From contig NC_091046.1 in the NCBI RefSeq assembly GCF_963966145.1, positions 46,748,001 through 46,812,000 of the forward strand: a stretch of 64,000 bases of DNA, in the 5' to 3' direction. The position numbers were made by a program, and so were the translations under genes. This DNA comes from Tenebrio molitor (taxonomy: Eukaryota > Arthropoda > Insecta > Coleoptera > Tenebrionidae). Positions 32,907 to 45,298 of the stretch are shown in pieces. Under the pieces are notes generated by a model that was not told the origin of the DNA, made no database searches, and saw nothing but the letters and a program-made list of their open reading frames with translations. Positions within the stretch are counted from its first letter, which is position 1. The number at the start of each line of letters is the position of its first letter.

Positions 32907-35900
32907 ATGAATAAGAATCTGCAGTCCCCGACCAAACTGACCGAATTCGCCCCCATTCAATCGGAAGAGAAGCCCCAAAGCGTGGGCCAGTTCATAACCA
33001 AGATCTTCAAGTTTAACAAAGTAACTACGCCTGATGAGCAACCCTCGGGGGCCGCATCGAGTTCTGACAATATCTCCCAAGAGTCTCTGCCGACTTGGGC
33101 GATCGAGGCGTCGTCAGACTCGTCCTCGGCTCCTTACCATGTGGACGTCAACGAGGGCAGAAGCCTGCCGAACGTTTTGAAGCGGATCAGCAACCTGCTA
33201 GCGCTAAAAAGCAACGTGAGACTTTTGCCCCCTCACCCGCGGCCTCTTTCAAGTCGATAGCTTTCAGAACCTGCAAGACTACTGTGACACCGAGCTGAAA
33301 CAGTACTGGATGCCGGATTCAGTGAGTAAGGAGTGTTATGAGTGTTGTGAGCGATTCACTACGTTCAGGCGGCGCCATCATTGCCGCGTCTGCGGCCAAA
33401 TTTTCTGCTCGCAGTGTTGCAACCAGCAAATTCCTGGCAAAATTTTCGGCTGCACTGGAGACTTACGCGTCTGCACTTACTGCTGCAAAGTAGTTTTGTC
33501 GTACTTGCAGTCGTCCGATGTGGGCGCGGATCTAACCACCGATCTGAAAATTTTGCAGGAGAATTTGCAGAGCAAATTCGGCGGCAATGCGCTGTTCTCG
33601 CCGACGGCGGCCACGCAAGACAGTTCCTCCCAAAATCTGAACAAGGACTCGGTCGAAGTCGGCAATATCTTGCGGAGGAAGATCTCCGTGGGTTACCAGG
33701 AAGAAAGATTCGCATCGGGGTATATTCACTTCGTTAAAAATATTCTCAATCTCGGTTGTTTCTCTTCAGGCAGTCCAACATGTACCTGACGACCGAAGAA
33801 AAGTGCAAGGCGCTTCAAAATTCCGTTTCTCTGCGCGCCTTGTTCGAAGAAATATCCAGGACCACCACGGGGATTCCTTTGGGGACCCACAAGTACCGCC
33901 TCAGGACCTACACCGACTGTTTCCTCGGCTCCGAACTGGTGGACTGGTTGATTTGTCAACAGAAGGCGAACAGTCGCGTGCAAGCCGCAGCCATAAGTCA
34001 AGCCCTGTTAGAAGGGGGCTACATCGAGTGCGTCTCCGACCCTTGTTCTTTCGTTGACGGCTACGCCCTCTACAAACCTGGTTCATTCGTCACACCGGAA
34101 ATCTCAGCCAGTCACAATTACTTCGAAACTCCCAATCAAGAGGAGCCCATGTGGGTCCAGCAAGTCCCGCACGAGTCCAGTACCACCGGTATTTCCACTA
34201 ATTTTTTAGTGCACCACGTTGACCGAATTATTTGTAGATTCCGACAACGAGCAGATTTCTTCGGTGAAGAATCGGGGACAACTCGCTTCTTCCTCCTCCT
34301 ACCTGCTGGACTTGAACGTGGAGGCCAACACCGTCTACCTGTCGCGCCCCCCAGCGTCGACTTACAGCATCCAATCTGTCAATTCGAACGACGTGAATTG
34401 TTGCGACGCCGAAATTACCACGGTGAGGACGTCGGAACAAAGAGAGTTTGTCCCAGAGGCCGGTCAGTGCAGACATTTTAAATATTTGACGTGCAGTGTG
34501 ACCAACTGTCTTTTTCATTTTGACAGGTTGGCACCACGCCTCTTCGTTGCGCGAAGAAAACGGCGAAAAACTGGCTCATAATTTGTTAACTGAAGCCTAT
34601 CAGCAACACGAACAAGGCCTTTTGAAACAACTACTGTCGGCGAACGGTTTGTCCTTGTCTTGGACCGACGTGATCTTGCCCCTTTGCCACGAAATCATCA
34701 ACGTCATCAGACCAGGTATTTGCCCGAAAGTGACAAAATTTCGACTGAAAAGTGTTTTTAAGACAAGAATCACGACGCCGAGGACCTGGACATCCGCCAC
34801 TACATCAAATTCAAGAAACTGTCCGGTGGCAACCGCACCGACACCGCACTAGTAAGCGGGATCGTCTGCAGCAAAAATGTCGCCCACAAAGGGATGTCCA
34901 CTGAGATCGACAACCCCCGAATCCTCCTGTTGCAGTGTTCCATCGTGTACCAAAGAACCGAAGGACGCCTCATGTCTCTGGAGCCGGTCCTGATGCAAGA
35001 ACACGAATACCTGCGGCACGTCGCGGCTAGAATCGTCGCTCTGCAACCCGACATAGTTCTAGTGCACAGGAACGTGTCTCGACTGGCGCAAGATTTGTTA
35101 CGTCAGCACGGAATCACCCTGGTTCACAACGTCAAGCAGACGATTTTAGACCAGTTGGCCAGGTGCACGGAGGCGGACTTGGTGACGGCGGTGGACGCCC
35201 ACATAGGCCGCCCCAGGCTCGGCTCTTGCAAGAAGTTCTACTTGAAGAGTTTCGACATAGACAGGGGCGGTTGCAAGACTTTGATGTTTTTCGAGGGGCT
35301 CTCGGTGGCGCACCTGGGAGGGACGGTGCTGTTGAGGGGCGGCGCCAAGCACGAACTCGCCCGATTGGAGAAAGTCGTCTCGTTCTGTCTCTTCGCCACT
35401 TACAACTGGCGCCTGGAGAAGTCTTTCTTGATGGACGAGTTCGCGCGACCTCCCCACTCGACTTGCGAGTTTCTCGATGACAGCAAAGAGAGTTCTCCCA
35501 CGTTGCCAACTGTCGAAAATAAAAATGACATGAAGTACAGCTACGATAATGTTTTCAACGACGACGATGACGTTTTTGTGAGGAGCGTCGAACCCAGAGT
35601 GGGTCACAACAACAACGAAGGGAAGAGAATGAACAGCGAAGCGGTTCAAGACTTCACCGATCCTTTACAGTCTTCCTTTACTGAGTTGCCGGAAAGCAAA
35701 GAGACGCTCTCGGTGGCGGAGTTGCCGTTTTCGAATAACTTCAGGAAGTCGCTGGACGACACGATTCTGTGCATCTCGCCCTATCTCATGTTCTCGGTCC
35801 CGTACTTGGAGACCGAATTTGGGAGGAAGTGCAAACTCCGGAAGTTTTTCCCGTCTGAAGTTTTCTTCAGCGAGCAGTTTACCAGCAAGACCAAAGCTAA

Positions 35901-38900
35901 GATCGTGAGAGAGGTCGAAGACGATGTGAGACAGGCCAAAAAAGAAGTGAGTACCGGTGAGAGTCGCCACATTTAATTTGATGTTTTGTTTCCGCCAGAC
36001 CAAACCTTTGCACCCGTTTCTTGTGGCGAAAATCACCACCAGCATCGACAATAACGACATCCAAGCGTTGCTGGCAAATTTCAGAGCTTGCGGGGGCAGC
36101 TACGCCAAACGACAGATCTTGTGTAAACCCTCGCTGAATCTGGACGACGAAATACTAAAAACTAAAGACAAGAACTACTACAACAAGCAGGACGTCCTCG
36201 AGATAAACAACCACCAAAGACTTTCAGTATTATTTTGTAGTTTTAGCCACGAGTCGACCAATTCTCCGGCGTTTTGCGTGAATCCGTGGTAAACTGTCAA
36301 ACTGTCATTTGAAGCGCCACCTCGCGGCTGAATTTTGACGTATTGTAGGATCGTCAATATGAATTTCTACGGATCGAATGACATCCCGCTCGGCTGTTTC
36401 CTCGAGAGGTACTGTTTCCGCTCCACCTACAACTGCCCCTCGAAACCTTGCGGCACTCCGATGTTTAAACACATCCGACGTTTCGTCCACAACGCGGGCT
36501 GCGTCAGCATCTCTCTCAACCACTTCGAAAACGAGTTCGCCGAAGAGAACATCGTGATGTGGACCTGGTGCACCAAGTGTCAAGGCGTCTCGCCGGTGGT
36601 CCCCATGTCGGCGGACACCTGGTCCTTTTCCTTCGCCAAATACCTAGAATTGAAGTTCTACGGCGGTGTGTACAGCAGGCGGGGCAACACCCCCTGCGGA
36701 CACAGCCTCCACCACGACCACTATCAGTATTTCGGGTTCAAGAACTCGGTGGCGTCCTTCAAGTAGGTCTGCCCATCATCTTGTCGCCCCCGTTTTGACA
36801 TTTTTTCCAGGTACACGTCCATACAGATCTGGGACATCTCCTTGCCCCCTCCCATTATTTACCTCCAGCACGACACGGAGCGCCACCAGGCCGAGCTTAT
36901 CGACGAGATCAGAACCATGGCCCAGAAAGGACACGAGATTTACTCGCTCATCTTGGAGAAGTTGGCGTGCATGCCGGTGGAAGTCGAAGGACTGGGCAAT
37001 CTGAAACAGCTGCTGCTGAAGGAGCAGGCGCAGTTCAAGCAGAAGGTCGAGGAAGTGCAATTGAAGCTGACCTCGCCCACCATCGAGAAAAAGCACTTCG
37101 AGGAGAATGGTACTGACTTGACCTGACCTGACATGTAGAGTGTATTGTCTTTCGTAGGGGGTATCTGCTTGGCATACTGGAAGATTTCGGACGCTCTCAT
37201 TCGCATAAAACGCTTGATCGTGGAGACGGTGGAGGTTTGGAATTTGAGGTTGTCGGAGGCGGCGCGCAAAAGAGACAACGACAAGAGGAAGGACAGGACT
37301 TCGTACAGCGACCTCGAGAGCCCGACGATACCCGAGAACAAGACGCTGTCAGAAACTGACATTTCTCACGCCGAGAGCGCCTCAGTCGGTGTCGCGAAAA
37401 AAATCAAAAGCTTGGACCAACCGGAGGGCGACGATTCGAGCGTGTCTTCTTCGCCGAAGTGCCACCAGAGGTCGCAGTCCGACGGTACTGTCATGTCGCA
37501 CAACGACGACCAAGCTGACGCGAGGAAAGACACTGACAAGAAGAGCGTCAAGAATATTTTGTCGCAACTGCTGCCGTCTTCGACAGCGCTGACTCTGATA
37601 CCGGTAAGTTGACACAGGAGAAAGGATCAGGTGTAAGGAGCGAGTTGCAGAGTCCTTTCAGTACCCAGGACCACTACACTCTACCGACAGGCGTCTCGGT
37701 CCCGATCGTCGTGTACGAAGGCGAGCCGAGCTCGATTGTCGCCTACTCTCTCAACTCCTACGACTACAAGAAGTCCTTCGAGGAGATAACATCGAAGAAG
37801 AACGCCGCAGAGCAAACTCCCAGTCCTGTGGTCAAGCGCAAGAGCCAGAGTCAGGACAAGAGCGAGACCAACGACGACAAAGCGTCCGGTCTGTTGGGCT
37901 TCCTCCGGAACAAAGACTCGAAGAACGACCTCAGCTCCCCGATTAGCTCTTCCGGTTCGGATTGCGGTCAGCCGGGCGACGCAGCCGCCGACAAAACCGA
38001 AGACGCGAAAAAGTCCAAGAATCTACATATCGAAGTGCAGTTCCAGGACGCCCACTGCAACTTCTTCTGCCGGATCTACTTCGCGGAGAAGTTCGCGAGT
38101 CTGAGGGCGCAAGTCCTGCCCATCGGCGAAGAGGGCTACATCAGGTCGCTGAGCAGGTCGGTCCAGTGGAACGCGAGGGGCGGCAAGTCCGGCTCCAACT
38201 TCGCCAAGACCGCCGACGACCGCTTCGTCCTCAAGGACATGTCCAAGTCGGAAGTGCAGTTGTTCCTGGAGTCCGCCCCCAATTACTTCACCTACATGCA
38301 CAAGTGCTACTCGACGGGACAGCCGACGCTGCTGGGGAAGATTGTGGGGATCTACCAGGTCATCTTCAAGAACAACTCGAACGCCTCGCTCAGGACCAAT
38401 CTGCTGGTGATGGAGAACCTCTTCTACAACAGGACGGTCTCGCAGAAGTTCGACCTGAAGGGGTCGATGAGGAACAGGATGGTCAATCCCGACAACCAAG
38501 AGGGCGAGATCGTGCTGCTCGACGAGAATCTCTTGAAAAGTGGGTTTGTGGCTTTGGTTTTTTGTGATGACTTAGGACGCAATTCCAGTGACGTGCGATG
38601 CCCCACTGTACATTCTGCCACATTCCAAGGCCGTGCTGACGGCTGCGATCCAGAACGACACCGAGTTTTTGTCCGCGCAGTCCGTCATGGATTACTCGCT
38701 GCTGGTGGGGTTGGACTCGGAGAACAAAGAACTTGTCTTGGGGATTATCGGTAAGTGCGCGGTCGATCGTGCAGACAAGAGATGATTTTTGGGCGCAGAT
38801 TACATCAGGACTTTCACTTGGGACAAGAAGCTCGAAACGATGGTCAAGAAGAGTGGTATTTTGGGAGGGCAAGGCAAGCTGCCGACGATCGTGTCGCCCG

Positions 38901-38995
38901 AGGAGTACCAGAAGAGGTTCATCGAGGCCATGCACAGGTACTTCCTGGAAGTGCCAGACCACTGGGCCGGCCTGGGAAAAGGACTGGAGTTTTGA
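32907..38995 (+). CDS. fab1: PIKfyve, 1-phosphatidylinositol-3-phosphate 5-kinase
   Basis: Thirteen exons: 32907-33215, 33268-33719, 33770-34188, 34238-34462, 34527-34715, 34763-35946, 35999-36288, 36349-36762, 36811-37109, 37158-37603, 37651-38539, 38589-38750 and 38799-38995. Every phase matches, giving 1721 aa (human 2098). A FYVE zinc finger is at about 121-185 (YWMPDS..CYECC, RRRHHCRVCG), and a DEP domain at about 290-365. A TCP-1/chaperonin-like domain is at about 430-720 (HGITLVHNVK, LMFFEG). The Cys-rich PIKfyve domain is at about 820-1060 (FLERYCFR, GHSLHHDH). The C-terminal lipid kinase starts near 1435, with GGKSGSNF, VLKDM, MDYSLLVGLD and GIIDYIRTFTWDKKLE. It makes PI(3,5)P2 on endosomes for lysosome maintenance. 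AATAAA is at 39090-39095. The introns are mostly 47-64 nt. Confidence 0.98.
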
Positions 38996-39150
38996 TAGCC
39001 GCCGCATTTGTATTATTTTCACCTAGTTACCAACCCCGATTGTTATTTATTTTTGTATGTTCTCCCAATATTTTGTGTAATTCAGTTTTAATAAAGTCTT
39101 CGCACAACTCTCGTCTCGGCAATCGTCGACACTACCTGTCCGATCCACTG

Positions 39151-39324
39151 TACAGTTGGTTGCAAAAAAAACGGGAACTGTCAGAATAAAATTGACACAT
39201 TTTTAGAATTTTTCCATAGTGTGAAACCTTATGAGAAATAGGTTAGAATTAACGTCAAAATTCAATGACACCAAATTTACATTAGGAAAATTTTCGTTTC
39301 CCGTTTTTTTTGCAACTAACTGTA
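39151..39324. mobile_element. Tc1/mariner-like MITE, copy 1
   Basis: The ends TACAGTTGGTTGCAAAAAAA and the reverse complement of TTTTTTTGCAACTAACTGTA form inverted repeats of about 28 bp, running into CGGGAA. TA dinucleotides sit at both ends. It is 174 bp, non-coding, and related to the copy at 53790-54016. Confidence 0.85.
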
Positions 39325-39927
39325 CATAGCATTATTTCCGCGACTGACTGTACTCGTCGACAAATGCATTATTCACAACTTCTGCGTGAAAAGGTCGAAA
39401 GACCGACAAGAACCGTCACGAAAAAACCAACTTCTAATTAAATTCACTTTGATTGACTCGCGACGACCATCTCATGCATACTTAACGAGGCGAAAGGAGA
39501 ACTCTTTTATATTTAGCACCAGTACGAACTTTACCCCGAACGTTGGTATTTATCAACCCTTTAGACTCGGTGTAACTTTCGTTGAAACGGTCTAAATTTA
39601 GGTCGTCACATTCTTACAGGTTGATTCAAGGTTTCGACTTTTGCGCAAATGTGGTAAGTGCAACTTCGAAGGGTCTCTAGAAAAGCGCTTGTTTTCCACG
39701 GAACGGCGGTCAAGTGTTGTTGGTTGATACAATGCGTTCGGAAGTTGTGTTACGTGACGGTAATTGCAGTAGCTTATCGGCTGGTGGAAACGAAATAACA
39801 TCACGGCTAATTTCGAACGGCGGCGGAGGAATCTGATCAACTGTAATTTAGACGTTTAATCAAAATGGAAAAGTAAGTATAGTAAGGATATGTAGTTGAA
39901 AAAAATGAAAAAAAATGAAAAAAAAGT

Positions 39928-39999
39928 TGGAGATGCCGGGGATCGAACCCGGGGCCTTTCACATGCAAAGCGAACGCTCTACCACTGAGCTACATCCCC
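39928..39999 (-). tRNA. tRNA-Ala(UGC): tRNA-Ala (anticodon UGC)
   Basis: The minus strand folds as a full cloverleaf: acceptor GGGGATG/CATCTCC, D-arm GCTCAGTGGTAGAGC, anticodon stem TTCGC/GTGAA, and T-arm CCGGG/CCCGG with TTCGATC. The loop TTTGCAT puts TGC at positions 34-36, so it reads alanine codons. The internal A box (TAGCTCAGTGGTAGAGC) and B box (GGTTCGATCCC) are intact. No CCA is encoded, as expected in eukaryotes. A run of nine T (minus strand) follows directly as the RNA polymerase III terminator. Confidence 0.96.
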
Positions 40000-42552
40000 T
40001 AACGTTTAAGTTGTTCTTCTAGACAATAAATTAGAAGTTTCCCAGCATTTAAAATATTACAAATTGACTTTTTTTTAATTGTTAATTAAATTTTGAAAAA
40101 TTAATCACAAAATGTCATAAATTAGTTTTATCCACAACCGATACATTACGAGGTCATAATTCTACTGCTCTTATGGGATTAATAAAACACTAACGTCATT
40201 TGAAAATGTCAAATAAAAATTTTCCAAAAAAATAAAGGAAAAACGTGATTCTTTCTATTTACCTGGTTGTGGATAAAATTTTGTATTGCATTCGTTGTCT
40301 TATTAGCTTGAAACACTCAAGGAAACCGTAAACAGCTCGAGCTAACGCTCTCGTGTTTACCTTTTTCTTTCGTGTTTTATACAATAAAAATGTTTTAAAT
40401 ATAAATCCCATAAAAATACTAATTTATTTATCTCATATGAAGTCTTATTGCCGTTCAAAATATGTAGTGAAAAGTACCGGGTGACTTTTAATGATTGAAA
40501 TTATTTTTGTTCGGTTGGCAACACATTTATGATTTTATATTGATACACTTGACTGACAAATTCAAATGTGACAGTTCAAAAGTCAAAATAAATAAAATTG
40601 TCAGTTATAATACCACGAGTAGTCAAAGATTGTCGAATATTTTTGTGGTGGTATCACGAATGGTCATTCGCTTTATGAACACCATGAGTGCGTAGCACGA
40701 ATGGTGTTCAAAAGCGTAATGACCATAAGTGATACCATCGGAAAAATATTCTACTATCTTTGACTACGAGTTGTATTCAACAGACTATTCAATGAACCAA
40801 ATCAATGATTAAAATAAAAATTTTCAAAGCTAGTTCGCAAATCTATGTTACACATGATTTCATTGTTTAGTTAACTTCGTAAGAAAGTAATAATTTCTTT
40901 GAATAAAAATAATAATCAAGGTTTGTTTAAAATATTCACCTCGACCACTAGTGGAATAGTCAGTTATATTTTCACGAGTGGAATATTCGCTGGAATTTTC
41001 TGTTGCTAGGCTACGAAAGTACATATCTGCTCTTTTATTGGTTAATATTTGAAAAATAACAGGTGAATTGAATAGTCACTATTTATTTCTAGAATCTTAA
41101 CCTAGAAAGCGAATCAACAGACAACTCTTTGACAAATGAGGAGGCGTACCAATTATTCGGGAGTGTCAACCCACTAAATTTATCGCAATCATTAAAAGTC
41201 ATAAAGTGAGGGACTTAAAATTTCAATTTAAGACATTTTTGAGTTAAGAGGGTTTAATAATAAATAAAAACCGCAAATCGGTGTATTTTTTTATACAGTT
41301 TTTCTGCTAACTCCCCAAACCAAAATAAATGTGGACGAATAAAAATCGTTGTGGACATTAAAACCTAGAAAAATATTCAACCCTCCTTCATTTGTCGACG
41401 GTAAGAAGGAAGTTTTCTCAGAAGCACAAATTTGTACAACATTAGAAACAATTTAATTTCCGGATCTTCCGGTGTATTAGGCATAAATAATTGAACTCTT
41501 TTCTTTCGTGGGTTGTATAAACTAGAGAATCAATAACCATTTAACGTCAACGTACTGGCGACACTGAAAATGAATTAATTTTAGTTATACGGCGTATGCT
41601 TCAATTTCTTCGAATAAAAAAATTGTTTCGCATTAGAGAAAATTAATCAAACTAGAACTGCAAATTTAAAAAGGATTTCCATCTTGAGATAGTTTTAGTA
41701 GCAGGAAATCTAATAAACTATGATCGATCTGTTTAATCAGTTTTGAAACGGTAAACAATCAGTTTCTTAATTAAATTAAATGAAACTGATTTTATCAGGT
41801 TATTCCGAAAACCGTCGACATTCCTGACAATCATTGTTTGTCCCATTCACAATCTCTTTACCTATTCTACACTTAGATAAGTCGACGACTTTTGACTGAT
41901 AAAAATGGTTACTAAAACTTGAAAAATTCCAAATTCCGCTGACCCCAATGATTCTATTTTCGCGAACCGAATGATTGATCACTCGACCGACACCCCGTCC
42001 CTGATGACCGCCCCCGCGTCGCGTGCCCCTGATCTATTTTTCTGCTAGGCCATTCTAATCACGTGCGATCACCGTCTCAGATTAAGGCCGGTGATTTAGG
42101 TGAACCCCCGACCTTGAGCCGGTGCACTGCACCCTCCCGGGGCCGAATCCCGAAATTGTAATTTCCTGCCGGATTTGGGTCAGGGGGTCGACGCGGAGAC
42201 GTCACGGCGACGCAAGTCTGACTCGATTGGGGTGCAAATCCGCACTCCCAACCCTATCGCCTCGCACGTGATTCCGTTTGTCACTGCGGGACAAGGAAAG
42301 CGGAAGGAGATGGGGATGGAGGCGGTGGCCGCAACATCCTGCTGTTCCTGCTGCGGCCTGGTACTCGTTCTGTCGTGCAACGGAATTCGCTTAGTCCCAT
42401 TTCGCACCCCCAGCGCTGGCGGTCGGGTTTAATTCGATTAGGGGTGGCTACCCAGGCATGCCGGCCGATCGCTTTGTAGGAAGCACCGATTAGTAGTGAG
42501 CATGATTATTTATAGCCCGGGTATCGAGCGTTTCACCGAGGTGTTGTTGCAG
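40000..42552. other. AT-rich intergenic DNA, then a GC-rich promoter-like stretch
   Basis: No gene was found. A foldback repeat lies at 40.6-40.8 kb and related half-sites at 40.94-41.0 kb. From about 41990 to 42440 the base content turns GC-rich, which fits the promoter and missing first exon of the repeat-protein gene starting at 42553. Confidence 0.5.
40609..40779. repeat. Imperfect foldback (inverted repeat), ~170 bp
   Basis: Two arms of about 85 bp meet near 40692. The left arm has AGTCAAAGATTGTCGAATAT, GGTATCACGAATGGTCATT and GAACACCATGAGTGCG. The right arm is their reverse complement at roughly 80% identity. CACGAGT/CACGAATG half-sites recur within it. Confidence 0.75.
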
Positions 42553-45298
42553 CACGAAGAAGAACTCCTCCTCGGAGCCGGACCTAGCCACGGCGGGGCG
42601 AAGAACCAGCAGGTCCGGCTTCCCGCCGGGGATCACCGTCGACGAGCTCTGGTTGTACCGGAGAAAGAGACCGTCAGGTACCACCACGCCACCAATAAAT
42701 CGCCCAGTGACTCTTTTGTTGTTGTTTCTCTTCAGCAAACTTGTGGCCCGGGGACCATCTCAAGCTGCGCGAGGGCTCCTTCAAGCTCATGAAGAGCGAG
42801 TACACGCGAAGGTTCAAGGATTATTACGATTTCGACACGTGCGGGGACCTGCGAGAGGTAATCCGCCCCCCGAGCATCGAATGCATCCCTCAGATGTAGA
42901 ATGAATGATTCCAGGAGATATCTCCGGTCCGCGCCGCCAAACCGGATGACTCCCTCAAGGTGGAGGGTTCGTTCGAGCTCTTGCCGCTCTACAAAGAGGA
43001 ATTCGTGGAGCATCCGGTGGGGAAACCCCTCCGGAACAAACCCAACACCAGCTCATTTGCGATTATCGATTCTGGTGAAACCGAAATGAAGGAAAACCCA
43101 AGGTAAGGTCGACCCAGATTTTTGGAAAATTGGGAGAGAGTAATCTGGAGGGTAGGTCCGCCGACAAAATTGATTAGGGCTGCAAGGGAAGTCACTTAAA
43201 TATCTTCGGTATCGATTTATCATAAATCCTAATAAAAAGAACTTCGGGTAGGTATTAAGTTTATGAAGCGAATGCAAATCCCTCAGAAGTAGTTCAACTC
43301 CTATTCTAGACAGTCACGAAAGCACTGTCGCTGTGTCCGTAAAATGTGTGTTTCATTTTTACATTTTCACGTGACGGGCAAGACTTAAGGAAATCATTAC
43401 TGTATATCACGGGGATCGCTCCACAAAGCCGCGATTTTAATTAATCAAGACAACGCGACTCAATTTCAGAGAGAACGAAAGACTGCTGACCGAGATCAGA
43501 TCGAAGTACGTGGAATATCCGGCGACGGAGAGGCTCCCCCTCGTCAAGAAACCCACCAATCTGAAGCTAGAGGGCGAGCTGTACGCCACCACCGAACAGG
43601 CGGAAAAATTCATCCGGTACCTTCTCACCACGAGACCCCAGTTGCTGAAGAAGCCCACCACCCTGAAGCTCGAAGGCGAGATGGACACCAACACCGAAAA
43701 CCGCGAGAAATTCGTGCCTTTGGAACTAGCCCCGCGCCCGCCTCTGTGCAAGAAGTTCACCAACCTGCACCTGGAGGGCGACCACGACAACCTCACCGAG
43801 AAGCAGGAGAAGTTCGTGAGGCACGAGGTGCAAAAGCGACCCCCCCTCACCAAGAACGAGACCAATCTGTGCATCGAGGGCGAGCTCGACTTCCTTCCGG
43901 AGTACCGGAAGGAGTTCATCGAGTACAAAGCCGAGAGACGGAAGCTAGTCTTGCCGGTCAACAATCTCAAGACTGACGGGTTTTACGATGTGGTTCCTGA
44001 AGTGTCCGCCGCCTTCCAGCAGCAGATCCACCCCCAGATCCCCAACTTGCGCGGGACGGAGACCCACGAGGACCTACCCCTCAGAGCCAGACTAGGTAGT
44101 TGTGGTTGTCTCCATGGAGATGTTGCAGTTGTTTCGGTTCCAGGTCGGACTCGCGAGAGCAGTTTGAAGGGCGAAGGCCCGATGGAGGTCGACACCGAAA
44201 GCAGGACTCAATTCGTGGAGAAGCCGCCGTCCAAGAGCGAGACCGTCAAGGCCCCCAACAATTTGCTCCTCGAGGGGCGAATCGATCTGAATCCCGAGTA
44301 CAAAAACGCTTACATCGACTTTACCAAAGAGGCGCCCAAGACTCGACGACGGGCGGCTCCGCAAGAGGGGAACCTCAAGAGCGAGGGCAAGATGGAGACC
44401 AGTCCCGAGTACAAATCTTCATATGTGGACTTTCCTCGGAGGAGGCCGCAAGTGAAGAAGCCCGAGTGCAGCCTGTCGAGTGAAGGAGAGGTGAGTGGGG
44501 GGATTGTGAAGGAAAGTTGCTTCTTCGACGGGTCTTGCAGGTGGACCACATGACTGAAAAAAGCGCAAAGTATGTTCCTTTTCCCAACGTTTCAAGAACT
44601 GGGCCCCTGAAGAGAGAATCTGAACTGAAACTGGAAGGAGACTTCGAGTGCCAACCCGAATACAGAAAAGCCTACATCGACTACTTGGTCCGCGAGAGAG
44701 TCGAGCGCAAGGCCAGGCCTCTGGACAACCTGGGACAACACCCGAAGCGCCTCGTCGAAAGCGAGCCCCTCCTGAAGACGCCCGCGACGGTGAAGGTCGA
44801 CGAGAAACCTTCGCCCACGTGAGTAGTTGACTCGCTGATGTTGTTGCATTTGCACAGCAGAAGCTTTTTGACAGCTCGAAGGACGAAATTCCGAAGAGCA
44901 GCCGGAACCGGTCGCTCTCCCAGATCGAGGCTTCCGTCTTCGGGCCCAAACTGCCCGTCCCGAAGAAGTCGTCTTCGAGAAGCCCCAGCCCCGCCCCGTC
45001 GAGACGCCGCTCGCGGACGCTCCCCAGAAGCCAGAACGCGACCAACTCGTCGGACTCCGAAGCCCCAGCGCGCAAGTACAAGACCTTCGGGAAGCCAGTC
45101 CTGGTCGAGAACATGGCGTCGAGGAGCGCCACGCCGGTCCTGCCCCTGATCGACGTCTCGGCGAAGAACAAGTGGATGAGGGACAGCTCCGTCGAGTCGT
45201 CCTCCGCGTTCGTGGTGTTGGAGAAGAACGTGGCGCGCAGGGGGGCGCAGAGCAAGACAAAATGGACGCCGTATTGGCCCAGCAGCTCGTTCGAGTGA
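42553..45298 (+). CDS. Repeat protein with ~33-residue LKLEGE modules, SAXO/MAP6-like
   Basis: Seven exons, 42553-42677, 42736-42857, 42915-43102, 43470-44095, 44144-44490, 44541-44818 and 44875-45298, encode the last 702 aa. All phases match. The first exon is missing: 42553 follows TTGTTGCAG and needs two bases from upstream. About twelve modules of 30-36 residues share the pattern L.(L/S)EGE....(E)Y+..(F/Y)(I/V)D, then a basic PxxKKP linker. Examples are TNLKLEGELYATTEQAEKFI, NNLLLEGRIDLNPEYKNAYI and GNLKSEGKMETSPEYKSSYV. The C-terminal 140 residues are Ser/Arg-rich without modules. The spacing recalls the Mn modules of SAXO/MAP6 microtubule-stabilising proteins, so a cilium, sperm-tail or microtubule role is possible. 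That is inference. The 48-nt intron 44096-44143 is frame-neutral. Confidence 0.8.

Noticed and set aside
35146..35649. 167-residue minus-strand frame
   Set aside because: Antisense of the chaperonin-like exon of fab1.
42310..42363. Cys-rich reading MGMEAVAATSCCSCCGL as the missing first exon of the repeat protein
   Set aside because: SAXO proteins do have a Cys-rich start, but no donor in the required phase follows (the clear GT is phase 0, phase 2 is needed).
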